Assembly (NCBI RefSeq): GCF_009650995.1
Contig: NZ_WHVV01000001.1
Coordinates: 417,091-481,090 of the forward strand
Direction of reading: 5' to 3'
From: Sporosarcina cascadiensis
GTDB taxonomy: Bacteria > Bacillota > Bacilli > Bacillales_A > Planococcaceae
Length of the DNA stretch: 64,000 nucleotides
Shown here: one piece after another, positions 20,649-28,672 of the stretch
How the letters are laid out: each line of letters starts with the position of its first letter
How positions within the stretch are numbered: the first letter of the stretch is position 1
Notes under the pieces: generated by a model
Told to the model about the DNA's origin: nothing
Database searches by the model: none
The model's input: only the letters and a program-made list of their open reading frames with translations
Program-made: the position numbers and the translations under genes

Positions 20649-20671
20649 GAATATTTCTTTTAAGCTCTTAA

Positions 20672-20969
20672 GCCAATGAGACATGAATACTTTATATACT
20701 ACGTAATCCACAAACCTTCTCAGATATTAGAAAGCGCCAATGAGTTTGCCATGTACTTACAGACAAAAGGTAGGATTGAAGCGGAGGGCGGGGCGACATG
20801 CAAAGATGTGCTCCCAACGCTTCGCTTATGCTCGCAAAAGCCGTTCTTCGTTACGGCTTTTCCTGCGGGAACAGCACGAGCCGAAGACCCTGGACTGAGC
20901 GAAGCGAGGGAAGCGGCTGAGGCCGTGCCCGCGGAAAGCGCCCCAACCCGAAGCGAAAATCCCATGACG
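20672..20969 (+). repeat. Dispersed repeat B, copy 3 (with insert)
   Basis: A tandem B copy 260 bases after copy 2 with the same left flank and right end. Its centre carries an extra module of about 60 bp (TGCTCCCAACGCTTCGC and AAAAGCCGTTCTTCGTTACG), which also occurs inverted in the hybrid element at 12979. Confidence 0.8.
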
Positions 20970-21002
20970 AACGCTATATATTTTCCATTTCATTCAAAAC
21001 AA

Positions 21003-21032
21003 AAAAACCACACCCCGAAGAGTATGGTTTGG
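21003..21032 (-). terminator. Terminator of yitW
   Basis: On the minus strand an AAACCATAC arm pairs with GTGTGGTTT, ending in a run of T, just after the yitW stop. Confidence 0.65.
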
Positions 21033-21040
21033 ATTGCTTA

Positions 21041-21352
21041 TTATCGTACGCCGAGCGCCATTTTAGCATAGCGTGACATATTTTCTCTGGACCATGGCGG
21101 GTTCCAGACGATATCTACTTCTGTATCTTTCACCTCAGGCAGCTCCATCAGTTCCTGCTTGATATTCGCTACAATCTGCGGACCCATCGGACAGCCCATG
21201 GAAGTCAGCGTCATCGTAATCTTAGCCACACCTTCGTCAAGCAGCTCTGCGTTATAGACTAAACCTAAGTTCACAATATCAATGCCCAGCTCGGGATCAA
21301 TAACATTCTCCAACGCGCCAAACAGGTACTCTTTGATTTCTTCTTCGCTCAT
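21041..21352 (-). CDS. yitW: MIP18/DUF59-family Fe-S assembly protein (YitW)
   Basis: Small metal-sulfur cluster assembly protein of the SufT/PaaD type, 103 aa. DPELGIDIVNLGLVYNAEL and TLTSMGCPMGPQI (with the conserved Cys) are the DUF59 signatures; the C-terminal VWNPPWSRENMSRYAK is typical of the YitW branch. It follows AGAGAGGAGCATTCC and lies 43 bases after yitV on the same strand. The yitU-yitV-yitW grouping is the B. subtilis order. Confidence 0.92.
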   Translation of the reverse strand: MSEEEIKEYLFGALENVIDPELGIDIVNLGLVYNAELLDEGVAKITMTLTSMGCPMGPQIVANIKQELMELPEVKDTEVDIVWNPPWSRENMSRYAKMALGVR

Positions 21353-21395
21353 CGGAATGCTCCTCTCTGTTATGTTCTGATTTCATCTTACCAAC

Positions 21396-22175
21396 TTACA
21401 CTCCTGCAAGCAAATGCTGCGCAAGCCAATCAACAGAAGCCAGCATCCCGGGACGCGAAACAGAATGCCCCGCCTCTTCATCAGGCATCCACTTCAGACG
21501 CCCTGGATGACCCGCATAATTTTTTTGAATCTCCAAATAAAATTCCTTCGTTAATTCAAACGGCACCAATGTATCTTGCTCCCCATGCCACATGAACAGC
21601 GGGCGTTCATTCAGTCTATCCGGATTTTCTGACAGATCGACTCGGCCAAGTGCTGCAAAAAGCTGTTCGCGTTCTTCCGGCGTAACCGGCAATTCCCGTC
21701 CGCCTCGTTCTGCGTAGGAAATCTGTCCTTTCGCCAGTTTGACGAACGCCGGTGAACCCATCATGACGGAAGCTGCACTGATCCATTCATAGCTCGCCAG
21801 GCAGCCGAATGTCGTCAGTCCGCCCATCGAAGTGCCACCCATACCAACCAGCGTGCTGCCATCAATCAGATTTCTAGTTCTCAGCTCTTCATACAGAATT
21901 CCTGCTTCTTTAATGTTGGATAAAACAATTTCCCAAAACTTCAGCGCCAAATGAAATTCATCCAGATCCTCTGCCCGTTCTCCATGAAGCATGCCATCTG
22001 GCAGAATTACACGGATTCCTTGTTTCGCCAAATTATAGGCGTAATGCAAGTTATGCTCTTTCGCACTCGTAAACCCATGAAAAAACAGTACCACCGGAAG
22101 CTGTTCCTGTTCCTTGGATTCCTCCACGATATGAAGCACCGGGATATGCTGCCAATGTTCCGAACGAATAATCAT
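21396..22175 (-). CDS. yitV: Alpha/beta-hydrolase, YitV-like esterase
   Basis: Serine hydrolase of 259 aa. The nucleophile elbow is GMGGTSMGG, the acid is probably the Asp in WHGEQDTLVPF, and the His is in EEAGHSVSRPG, completing the triad. The oxyanion-side motif is LFFHGFTSAKEHN. No signal peptide is seen, so it should be cytoplasmic. Its substrate is unknown. It lies upstream of yitW, with which it is likely co-transcribed, and is divergent from yitU. Confidence 0.9.
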   Translation of the reverse strand: MIIRSEHWQHIPVLHIVEESKEQEQLPVVLFFHGFTSAKEHNLHYAYNLAKQGIRVILPDGMLHGERAEDLDEFHLALKFWEIVLSNIKEAGILYEELRTRNLIDGSTLVGMGGTSMGGLTTFGCLASYEWISAASVMMGSPAFVKLAKGQISYAERGGRELPVTPEEREQLFAALGRVDLSENPDRLNERPLFMWHGEQDTLVPFELTKEFYLEIQKNYAGHPGRLKWMPDEEAGHSVSRPGMLASVDWLAQHLLAGV

Positions 22176-22351
22176 ACGAATTCCCCTTTTCCTGCGATCT
22201 TTAGTGTTATTTTAGGATAGCAACAATTCAGCCAGAAAACAAAAAGTTCGCCTTATTCGCGTTTTTTTGACTTACCCGCCTCATTAGCGCTAAACTATGA
22301 AGATATAATGAGCAGACTGAAACATATTATAAAGCAATAGGAGAGGATACT

Positions 22352-23179
22352 TTGAAACCACATTTGATTGTTTTGGACTTAGATGGAACATTATTAACTG
22401 ATGAAAAAGTAATTTCTCCTAAAACGGAAGAAACGCTGCAGCTTGCTGTTTCGCAAGGACATCATGTCATGATTGCAACAGGCCGGCCATACCGTGCGAG
22501 TGAAATATACTACCGTCAGCTTGGCCTGACTACACCGATTGTCAATTTCAATGGAGCATTCGTTCATCATCCGACTGATACGTCATGGAAAACGATGCAC
22601 GAAACGATCGCACTGCCGATTGTCAAAGAAGTGGTCGAAGCCATGCAGGATTTTTCAGTGGACAACATTGTGGCGGAAGTAATGGACGATGTCTACGCAC
22701 AGTATCATGATGAACGTTTCCTCGATATCCTGGGCTTCGGCAATCCAATCATCACAGAAGGCGATATTCGGACATCATTAAAAACGGATCCTACCAGTCT
22801 GCTGATCCAGGCCAATGATCAGACAGTCGATCCGATCCGCCGCCATTTGGAAGATATACATGCGGAAGTGATTGACCACAGACGCTGGGGAGCGCCATTC
22901 AATATCGTCGAAATCGTTCGCCATGGTCTGAACAAGGCAGTTGGCATTGACGCGGTTTCCAAGTGGATGAATATCCCGAAAGAGCGGATTATCGCGTTTG
23001 GCGACGAAGATAATGACTTGGAAATGATCGACTATGCAGGAGTGGGCGTTGCAATGGGCAACGGCATAGACCGTCTCAAATCTATTGCAAATGAAGTAAC
23101 CGATACAAATAATCAGGACGGCATCTCTTTAATTCTCGAAGAGCGTCTTAATTTGAAGAAATCCATACTCAATCAATAG
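22352..23179 (+). CDS. yitU: HAD-family phosphatase (YitU, Cof type)
   Basis: Haloacid dehalogenase-type phosphatase with a Cof-type cap. Motif I is VLDLDGTLL (nucleophile Asp and acid Asp), motif II lies in MIATGRP, the Lys of motif III near LNKAVGIDAVSKW, and motif IV is AFGDEDNDLEMI. In B. subtilis YitU is one of the phosphatases shown to dephosphorylate the riboflavin precursor ARPP; the same role here is inferred from similarity and synteny. The start is TTG at 22352 after AGGAGAGGATAC. A DegV-family gene follows 25 bases later. Confidence 0.88.
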   Translation: MKPHLIVLDLDGTLLTDEKVISPKTEETLQLAVSQGHHVMIATGRPYRASEIYYRQLGLTTPIVNFNGAFVHHPTDTSWKTMHETIALPIVKEVVEAMQDFSVDNIVAEVMDDVYAQYHDERFLDILGFGNPIITEGDIRTSLKTDPTSLLIQANDQTVDPIRRHLEDIHAEVIDHRRWGAPFNIVEIVRHGLNKAVGIDAVSKWMNIPKERIIAFGDEDNDLEMIDYAGVGVAMGNGIDRLKSIANEVTDTNNQDGISLILEERLNLKKSILNQ

Positions 23180-23204
23180 AATATTTGTCCAAGGGGGACT
23201 TCCA

Positions 23205-24059
23205 ATGAAAATTTTTGCTGACAGCGCCAGTGATCTGCCTCAATCTTACTTTGAGGAAAACGATGTAGAACTGTTTCCGCTGAGTGTCCTGCTCGACGGA
23301 AAAGAATATGATGATATCGTGGAAATTAATTCTAAAGAAGTGTTTGATGCCATCCGCCAGGGACAGCAGCCGAAAACTTCACAAGTCTCACCTGATTTGC
23401 TGATGAAAACATGGAAAGAGCTTGCAGCGTCTGGAGAAGACGGCCTCTATATCGCTTTCTCCTCGCAGCTCTCGGGAACTTACCAGACAGCCGTCATGAC
23501 GAGCGATCAGGTAAAAGAAGGCAATCCGTCGATGAATCTGGTGCTCATTGATTCGCGCTGTGCTTCACTCGGCTATGGACTTCTCGTAAAAGAAGCGGTC
23601 CGTCTGCGCGAAGAGGGATTGAATGTACGGGAAATCGAACGAAAGATTCGTGCGATGGCCTCACATATGGAACATTTATTTACCGTAGAAGATTTGGATT
23701 ACCTGGCAAAAGGCGGACGCGTTTCAAAAGCGAGCGCATTTTTTGGGGGATTGCTCAATATTAAACCCTTGCTTCACGTCGAAGGCGGAAAACTCGTGCC
23801 GATCGAAAAACTCCGCGGACGGAAAAAAGTACTGCGCCGCATGATCGAAGTGATGGAAGAACGCGGCAGCAATCTCGAGGAGCAGACACTCGCCATCAGC
23901 CACAGTGACGACGAGGCAACTGCGCTGGAATTCAAAGCAATGATTGAAGAAGTCATTCAGCCAAAAGCGATTGAAATTCATCAAATCGGCTCAGTTATCG
24001 GTTCACATGCAGGACCCGGCACCATTGCACTGTTTTTCTTAAATAAAGTAAGTCAATAA
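23205..24059 (+). CDS. DegV family fatty acid-binding protein
   Basis: DegV/FakB-type protein that binds a fatty acid, in the family presenting it to the FakA kinase. The N-terminus MKIFADSASDLPQSYF, the motif FSSQLSGTYQTA near residue 87 and GSVIGSHAGPGTIALFF near the end are diagnostic. At 284 aa it is of normal size. It follows yitU closely (start after AAGGGGGACTTCCA), and B. subtilis also has a DegV gene (yitS) next to yitTUVW. Which fatty acid it binds cannot be told. Confidence 0.92.
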   Translation: MKIFADSASDLPQSYFEENDVELFPLSVLLDGKEYDDIVEINSKEVFDAIRQGQQPKTSQVSPDLLMKTWKELAASGEDGLYIAFSSQLSGTYQTAVMTSDQVKEGNPSMNLVLIDSRCASLGYGLLVKEAVRLREEGLNVREIERKIRAMASHMEHLFTVEDLDYLAKGGRVSKASAFFGGLLNIKPLLHVEGGKLVPIEKLRGRKKVLRRMIEVMEERGSNLEEQTLAISHSDDEATALEFKAMIEEVIQPKAIEIHQIGSVIGSHAGPGTIALFFLNKVSQ

Positions 24060-24062
24060 ATA

Positions 24063-24098
24063 AAGCCAGTCCACAAAATTAAAGTGGACTGGCTTTTC
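24063..24098. terminator. Shared terminator between degV and the GH13 gene
   Basis: AAAGCCAGTCCAC and GTGGACTGGCTTT form a 13-bp perfect stem with T-rich flanks between two convergent genes. Confidence 0.88.
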
Positions 24099-24104
24099 TC
24101 ATTG

Positions 24105-25556
24105 TTATTTAGTTTCCTGCTGTCTTTTTAGTTTCTCATCTTTTTTGCGCTGTCTGCCTTTACGGAAGACGGCAAACAGGAATGACAGGAAGAATACATA
24201 TACTAAAATAGAAGCGATTAAATAGGCCGTGTTAAACCCTTCATCCTCTTCTACGATATAAATCTCTGCCAGCTCACGATCCAGCACGACGTGGAACACA
24301 TTGTCTTTTGTCTCTTTTACTAAATCTTGACCGAGAACACCGCGGAGCTTTTTCTTCTCCCCGATTTCAGCCGGATCAATTTCTAAGCTCTGCACTTCGG
24401 AAGTATTATTGATGGCAATAATCCATTTTTCTTTTTCGGATGAACGCTCAAATACCGTGAACCCGCCTTCATTGTGCAACATACGGAAGTCCCCGTTGCG
24501 CAGCGTATCCGAATCATTCCGAAGCGTATTAAGATCCCCGATCCACTCATGCAATTCCATATCCGTCTTAAAATTAAAGAAAGGATGTGACTCAGGCGCT
24601 TCTTTGCCGTTTACAGCAATTTCTGTCGCATACGGCACAAGCGGCACACCCGGCAGCATGAATTGTGCTGCTGTCGCCACTTTCCAGCGTGTTGGCGGGA
24701 ACTGTCGCATTTCCACCATTTTGTAAGTGAAACGCGGCCCTGTCAAATCATCGAATTGAAGTAATTTATTCGCATTTTCATTGGAGAACTGATCCATTGC
24801 GGAAGAGTCCGGGTCTACCTGAACGAATGACTCTTGTATCGCGTCACTGCGATCAGTAGCAGGCATGCTGTCGAATGAAGCGTCACTTGCTTCATTGGTA
24901 ATGACATAGAGACCTTCACGCTCATTTTTAAGCGCTTCGATCATCCGGTCCAGGAATGCTGTGTCCGCTTGCTTCAGCTTCGTCAGACGGAGTCCGTCCA
25001 GCTTGTACTCTTTGACAAATTGTACAGCTGCACTGATCAGCTGATCCTGCACTTCTGTGTTGCCCAAGTCCCAATCAATTGTACCTTCTTCAGCTGGAGC
25101 AGAAGCGAGTTTATCAGCCCAGATGTGATCGGCACTGACGTTTCCTAGGGGGAAATCCGCCATGACTTTAAAGTCTGCCTCATGCATTTCTGAAAGCAGT
25201 TGTGTGAGTTCTTCTGACGTTCCAAAATGCGGTTCAAGCTCTGTATAATCGAGTACTTGATTGCCGTCATATGTAGCAGTTTTGAAAACAGGCCCGATGG
25301 AGATCATGGTGAAATGCATATCAATCAAGTGCTGCAGCCTGTTGCTGATACCGGCAAAGTCTCCGCCGTTAAAAGCATAGGAGTCCCGGGCATTGACGTC
25401 AAAATCGTTGGTTCCCAGGCCGTTGTTGAAACGGTCGACGAGCAGATCATAAATACTTTCATCGCTGAAGGTCTTTTCTGTTTCTGCATAAGTGACCGGT
25501 TGTGCTATAGATAGGGCGAGCATGCAAGCTGCCAGTAGTCCGGTGATTCGTTTCAA
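24105..25556 (-). CDS. Membrane-anchored GH13 alpha-amylase-like protein, probably catalytically degenerate
   Basis: Predicted secreted protein: signal peptide (MKRITGLLAACMLALSIAQP), a TIM-barrel of the alpha-amylase type (about residues 35-380), a C-terminal beta domain, then one membrane helix (ILVYVFFLSFLFAVF) and a basic tail, so the domain faces outward. The N-terminal SIYDLLVDRFNNG is typical GH13. However, in conserved region II, where GxRxD carries the nucleophile, the sequence is GLRLTKLKQ with Thr in place of Asp. Region I reads MADFPLGNVSADH and region IV QFDDLTG instead of a HD pair. The Glu of region III may remain in ITNEASDA. A binding or structural role is therefore as likely as hydrolysis. 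Nothing nearby suggests starch use. Confidence 0.8.
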   Translation of the reverse strand: MKRITGLLAACMLALSIAQPVTYAETEKTFSDESIYDLLVDRFNNGLGTNDFDVNARDSYAFNGGDFAGISNRLQHLIDMHFTMISIGPVFKTATYDGNQVLDYTELEPHFGTSEELTQLLSEMHEADFKVMADFPLGNVSADHIWADKLASAPAEEGTIDWDLGNTEVQDQLISAAVQFVKEYKLDGLRLTKLKQADTAFLDRMIEALKNEREGLYVITNEASDASFDSMPATDRSDAIQESFVQVDPDSSAMDQFSNENANKLLQFDDLTGPRFTYKMVEMRQFPPTRWKVATAAQFMLPGVPLVPYATEIAVNGKEAPESHPFFNFKTDMELHEWIGDLNTLRNDSDTLRNGDFRMLHNEGGFTVFERSSEKEKWIIAINNTSEVQSLEIDPAEIGEKKKLRGVLGQDLVKETKDNVFHVVLDRELAEIYIVEEDEGFNTAYLIASILVYVFFLSFLFAVFRKGRQRKKDEKLKRQQETK

Positions 25557-25732
25557 TTTAGTAAATCCTCCTTACGCAAACTCTTTTATCAGTTTATCAA
25601 ACGCCAGAACCCCGCGCCATCCTTTCTTCTCATTTACTCAGCTCTCGCCTGTAAATACGGCAATCCTGTGAATTGCTTGCTTTGTGTTTGGGTATACTGA
25701 AAACTTATTAACATGACCTTGGGTTGCAGCCT

Positions 25733-25863
25733 GGATTTCCGCTCCAGACGGGGACGCGTTCCGGAGGGCCCTCGGTGAGCCAACTGGTCGCTTCGCTCCC
25801 CTTAGTTGTCTCATCCTGTCAGGCTGATCCTCCCGGAGTCGCCCCGTCTTCCGCTTCAATCCC
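25733..25863 (+). repeat. Dispersed repeat A, copy 4
   Basis: A-type centre (GGGCCCTCGGTGAGCCAACT and CCTCCCGGAGTCGCCCCGTC) with a B-like end (TTCCGCTTCAATCCC). It has no linker; the following 140 bases to 26010 hold nothing recognisable. Confidence 0.8.
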
Positions 25864-26010
25864 TAGTTTTTATGGTGAAAGATTAAGTGTAGTTCATTGA
25901 AGATAATAAGTTGATAGAGTTTCAATTTGAAACAAGAGCTCAAAGTACAAAACCAATACAATTACTATATAAGTTGAATTAATAAATAAGCATTCTACAA
26001 ATTACCTAGT

Positions 26011-26209
26011 ACCGTTGATTTCCGTTCCAGACGGACGCGTTCTGGAGGGCCCGCGGTGAGCCAACTTGGTCGCTTCGCTCCCCTAAGTTGTCATCATCTG
26101 TCGGGCTGATCCTCCCAGAGTGTTTTTAGCCGCGGGCTCACACGAAGTGAGTCATGCAACCGTTGCCGCAGGACGCGGCGTACTTAGGTTGCCTGGAACG
26201 AAGGTACAC
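26011..26209 (+). repeat. Dispersed repeat A, copy 5 (variant arm)
   Basis: Core as in other copies, but the right arm is exchanged for GCCGCGGGCTCACACGAAG and ATGCAACCGTTGCCGCAGG, shared only with copy 2. It begins composite 3. Confidence 0.8.
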
Positions 26210-26452
26210 TGGCTGGTTTTTCAATACTTTTTATTTGAGTGAGAGTATGAGCATACTATTTGAGTTTTTTACGATAGGTGTCGCGTTTCATGCAATACTT
26301 ATCATACTGCAAAGACTCAGTTCCTTGTGATTAATGTATTTGCAAAAACTGCAAACCTACACCTCATTCATATTTCTTGCAAAGTCAAGAAACCAGAACG
26401 ACACCAGACTAGATCCACACCCTGCAAAAGCAGCATGTCATACTTTCACCAA
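26210..26452 (+). repeat. Linker between repeats A and C, composite 3
   Basis: Conserved linker blocks include GAGTATGAGCATACTATTTG, TTTCATGCAATACTTATCAT and TTGTGATTAATGTATTTGC. At about 243 bp it is longer than the other three, from an extra segment around 26341-26380. Confidence 0.7.
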
Positions 26453-26690
26453 CACCAGCGAAGGCGCAACTGCGAGGCCGCTATGAGAGCGAAGGCGGGT
26501 TGAATGATCACGGATGGATGCTGTATGATCACGTGGCCGGTGTATATGAGCGGCTGAGGCTGGGCTATGAGCGCTTGAGCGGGTACTATGATCATTCGCG
26601 AAGTTTCTTTGGCAGATAGCCACGACTTTCGCCAGTAGGCTCATGGTATAAGGCAATCCCCCAGCGCCGAAGCGGGTTTATACTGCAAAC
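26453..26690 (+). repeat. Dispersed repeat C, copy 4, carrying a D array
   Basis: Standard C ends (CACCAGCGAAGGCGCAACTG and CCCCAGCGCCGAAGCGGG). The left half of the central hairpin is replaced by the D array at 26482-26607; the remaining right half (TTCGCCAGTAGGCTCATGG) is still recognisable. Confidence 0.8.
26482..26607 (+). repeat. 21-bp repeat array D1 (6 units)
   Basis: Six consecutive 21-base units each beginning TATGA or AATGA: TATGAGAGC, AATGATCAC, TATGATCAC, TATGAGCGG, TATGAGCGC, TATGATCAT. Read in one frame they give heptads of the form [YN][DE][HRS]xxxx, ending at a TAG two codons after FG. No start codon or ribosome site is present. Confidence 0.85.
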
Positions 26691-26744
26691 TCACACTTCT
26701 CACAATTGGAAGTTACTGCTGGATACAAGCCTGCTTTAAACCAA

Positions 26745-26978
26745 GGCAATAGGACATGAGTACTTTATATACTACGCAAAACACAAAACTTCTTAGATTT
26801 TAGAAGATGGCAGTAAGCTTTCTAAATACATACATAAATCCAAGGTAGGATTGAAGCGAAGGGCGGGGCGACTCCTGCGGGAATAGCATGAGCTGGAGAC
26901 CCCGCAGGAGCGCAGCGACGAGGAGGCTCCAGCCATGCCCGCGGAAAGCGCCCCGCCCGTAGCGAAAATCCCATGACC
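26745..26978 (+). repeat. Dispersed repeat B, copy 4
   Basis: Left flank GACATGAGTACTTTATATAC; fold-back from GGATTGAAGCGAAGGGCGG to CCCGTAGCGAAAATCCCATG. Internal arms CTCCTGCGGG and CCCGCAGGAG are perfect, making this the most regular copy. Confidence 0.85.
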
Positions 26979-27030
26979 AACACTTCTTTTAAGCCTTAAA
27001 CCAAGCCACAGAAATATGAAATCTCCAGCA

Positions 27031-27067
27031 CAAAAAAGAGGAAAGAATGAGTTTCATTCCTTCCTCT
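27031..27067 (-). terminator. Terminator after the yisL group
   Basis: AGAGGAAAGAATGA and TCATTCCTTCCTCT pair around GTT, and the minus strand continues into TTTTTT. It lies just downstream of the 42-aa membrane peptide gene. Confidence 0.75.
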
Positions 27068-27088
27068 GCTATAAAAGCTAATACCTAT

Positions 27089-27217
27089 TCACTCTTCCTC
27101 ATCCAGAAAAAAGTCTGGATCTTTCTGCTTGCGGGCGGTTACGAATACGGACACTGCAAACAGCGCCATCAGTAACAGGACCACTGCTATAAAAATCCAT
27201 CCTGTCTGACTTGCCAT
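27089..27217 (-). CDS. 42-aa single-span membrane micropeptide
   Basis: Encodes a short N-terminus (MASQTG), one hydrophobic helix (WIFIAVVLLLMALFAVSVFV) and a charged tail ending KQKDPDFFLDEEE. The ATG at 27217 lies 7 bases after AGGAGG; another in-frame ATG overlaps that site too closely. It follows yisL by about 30 bases on the same strand and precedes a terminator, so it is probably the last gene of that unit. I do not recognise the family. Confidence 0.7.
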   Translation of the reverse strand: MASQTGWIFIAVVLLLMALFAVSVFVTARKQKDPDFFLDEEE

Positions 27218-27250
27218 CTGCATTCCTCCTCGTTATATTACATCACCTGA

Positions 27251-27625
27251 TTAAGCAAAAAAGTCAAAACCGAGCGGCAGCTTGAATCCGACGAACAGAG
27301 TTGCCAGAAGGAATACGATGAACAAGACCCACATAAGACCCGTGTTCTTTCCTTTTCCGCCGCGGATCAGCGTCATTTCCATAAATCCGATCGTCAGAAG
27401 ACCAAGTACAAATTTAATGCCGTACAGCATGCCGTTCAGTCCCATATGTGTGAAGAACAGCGTCGCTCCTGAAATGATAATTAAAACGTAGAACAAGCGC
27501 AAAATCATGTGAGTGATCTTCTTACCTTTTGTGCCTGCCGCCATGCTCGCAGAAACGAGGAATAGAATTATCCCCACTACCCACGTCAAAATATGAAAAT
27601 GGGTTGTATCCGTTAAAAATCCCAA
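27251..27625 (-). CDS. yisL: YisL/UPF0344 (DUF1516) membrane protein
   Basis: Integral membrane protein with four predicted helices and the family motifs THFHILTWVVGIILF, KITHMILRLFYVLII and LTIGFMEMTLIR. Function is unknown. I prefer the TTG at 27625, five bases after GAGGTGG; the GTG at 27634 lies inside that ribosome site. Length is about 124 aa, near B. subtilis YisL. It follows yisK on the same strand, the B. subtilis neighbourhood. Confidence 0.85.
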   Translation of the reverse strand: MGFLTDTTHFHILTWVVGIILFLVSASMAAGTKGKKITHMILRLFYVLIIISGATLFFTHMGLNGMLYGIKFVLGLLTIGFMEMTLIRGGKGKNTGLMWVLFIVFLLATLFVGFKLPLGFDFFA

Positions 27626-27717
27626 ACTTGCCACCTCATTTTACTATAGTCGTTTGCTATGTTACCATAATTTCCAAAAGACTACTATTCTCTTGCCTGC
27701 AGTTAACCGCCAAAAAT

Positions 27718-28617
27718 TTATTCGAATCGGTTGACCAATGTGCCGATGCCTTCGATAGACACTTTTACCGTATCACCTTTTTTCAGGAATGTCGGCGGCG
27801 TCATGCCTTTTCCTACGCCGGCCGGAGTGCCTGTCAAAATGACATCGCCCGCTTCAAGCGTTACATACTTAGAGATTTCTGCAATCAATTCATCAATTTT
27901 GAACATCATGGAAGAAGTATTGCCGTTTTGACGAACATCATCATTCACTTTTGTCACGATAGAAAGATTATGCGGATTTGGAATCTCGTCCTTCGTCACC
28001 ACATAAGGGCCCATCGGACATGAACCATCCAGTGTTTTGCCGAGGAAGAACTGCTTATGATCAGCCTGCACATCGCGTGCTGTAATATCATTCGCAATCG
28101 TATAGCCGAATACATAGTCATAGGCCAGCTGTTTCGGGATATTTTTTCCGTTCTTGCCGATGACAACAGCCAATTCCCCTTCATAATCCAATGAATCCGT
28201 CACATCACTGTGGATCGGCAAAGTCTGCTCGTCCCCTGCGATGGATGTAGGAGATTTCGTAAACACCACAACTTTTTCAGGCGGTGCTTCGCCTCCCATT
28301 TCAGTTACATGGTCGGCATAGTTCTTCCCGACACATATGACGTTCTTAGGGGTACGCGGAATCGGTGACAGCCACTCCACATCCGTAAACGCGTGCTTAA
28401 ACTGCTCCGCATTTTCTTCTGTTTCTGTTTTCTCCACTAATTTACGAACCATTTCCACAAAATCCATGCCAAGGGACACAGCCTCGATCATCGTTTTAGG
28501 AAAATCAGGCTGATCCTGCGCTTCTGCCATTGCAAGCACGTCCCACACTGCTTCCTCACGTTTCACTTTTGTACCGAATAACGTCTGTCCTTCGTAACGG
28601 AATGACAATAGTTTCAT
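27718..28617 (-). CDS. yisK: YisK, FAH-superfamily enzyme
   Basis: Fumarylacetoacetate hydrolase-fold enzyme of 299 aa. VICVGKNYADHVTEMG and the metal-binding LDYEGELAVVIGK are the family motifs; DVILTGTPAGVGKGMTPP closes the active site. B. subtilis YisK is reported to be an oxaloacetate decarboxylase that also interacts with the cell-shape protein Mbl; the same activity here is inferred. The ATG at 28617 (MKLLSFRYEG) is preferred because the longer frame runs back into the DUF418 gene. Confidence 0.88.
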   Translation of the reverse strand: MKLLSFRYEGQTLFGTKVKREEAVWDVLAMAEAQDQPDFPKTMIEAVSLGMDFVEMVRKLVEKTETEENAEQFKHAFTDVEWLSPIPRTPKNVICVGKNYADHVTEMGGEAPPEKVVVFTKSPTSIAGDEQTLPIHSDVTDSLDYEGELAVVIGKNGKNIPKQLAYDYVFGYTIANDITARDVQADHKQFFLGKTLDGSCPMGPYVVTKDEIPNPHNLSIVTKVNDDVRQNGNTSSMMFKIDELIAEISKYVTLEAGDVILTGTPAGVGKGMTPPTFLKKGDTVKVSIEGIGTLVNRFE

Positions 28618-28672
28618 TTGAATGCCCAACCCTTCCCATGTGTATTCACATACTACTATGTTACGACAAATT

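Noticed and set aside
26482..26607. D arrays as CRISPR-like arrays
   Set aside because: Units are contiguous 21-mers with no constant repeat/unique spacer pattern.
27029..27067. Hairpin as part of B copy 4
   Set aside because: It lies 50 bases outside the B boundary, is not found near other B copies and fits a terminator for the gene group starting at yisK/yisL.
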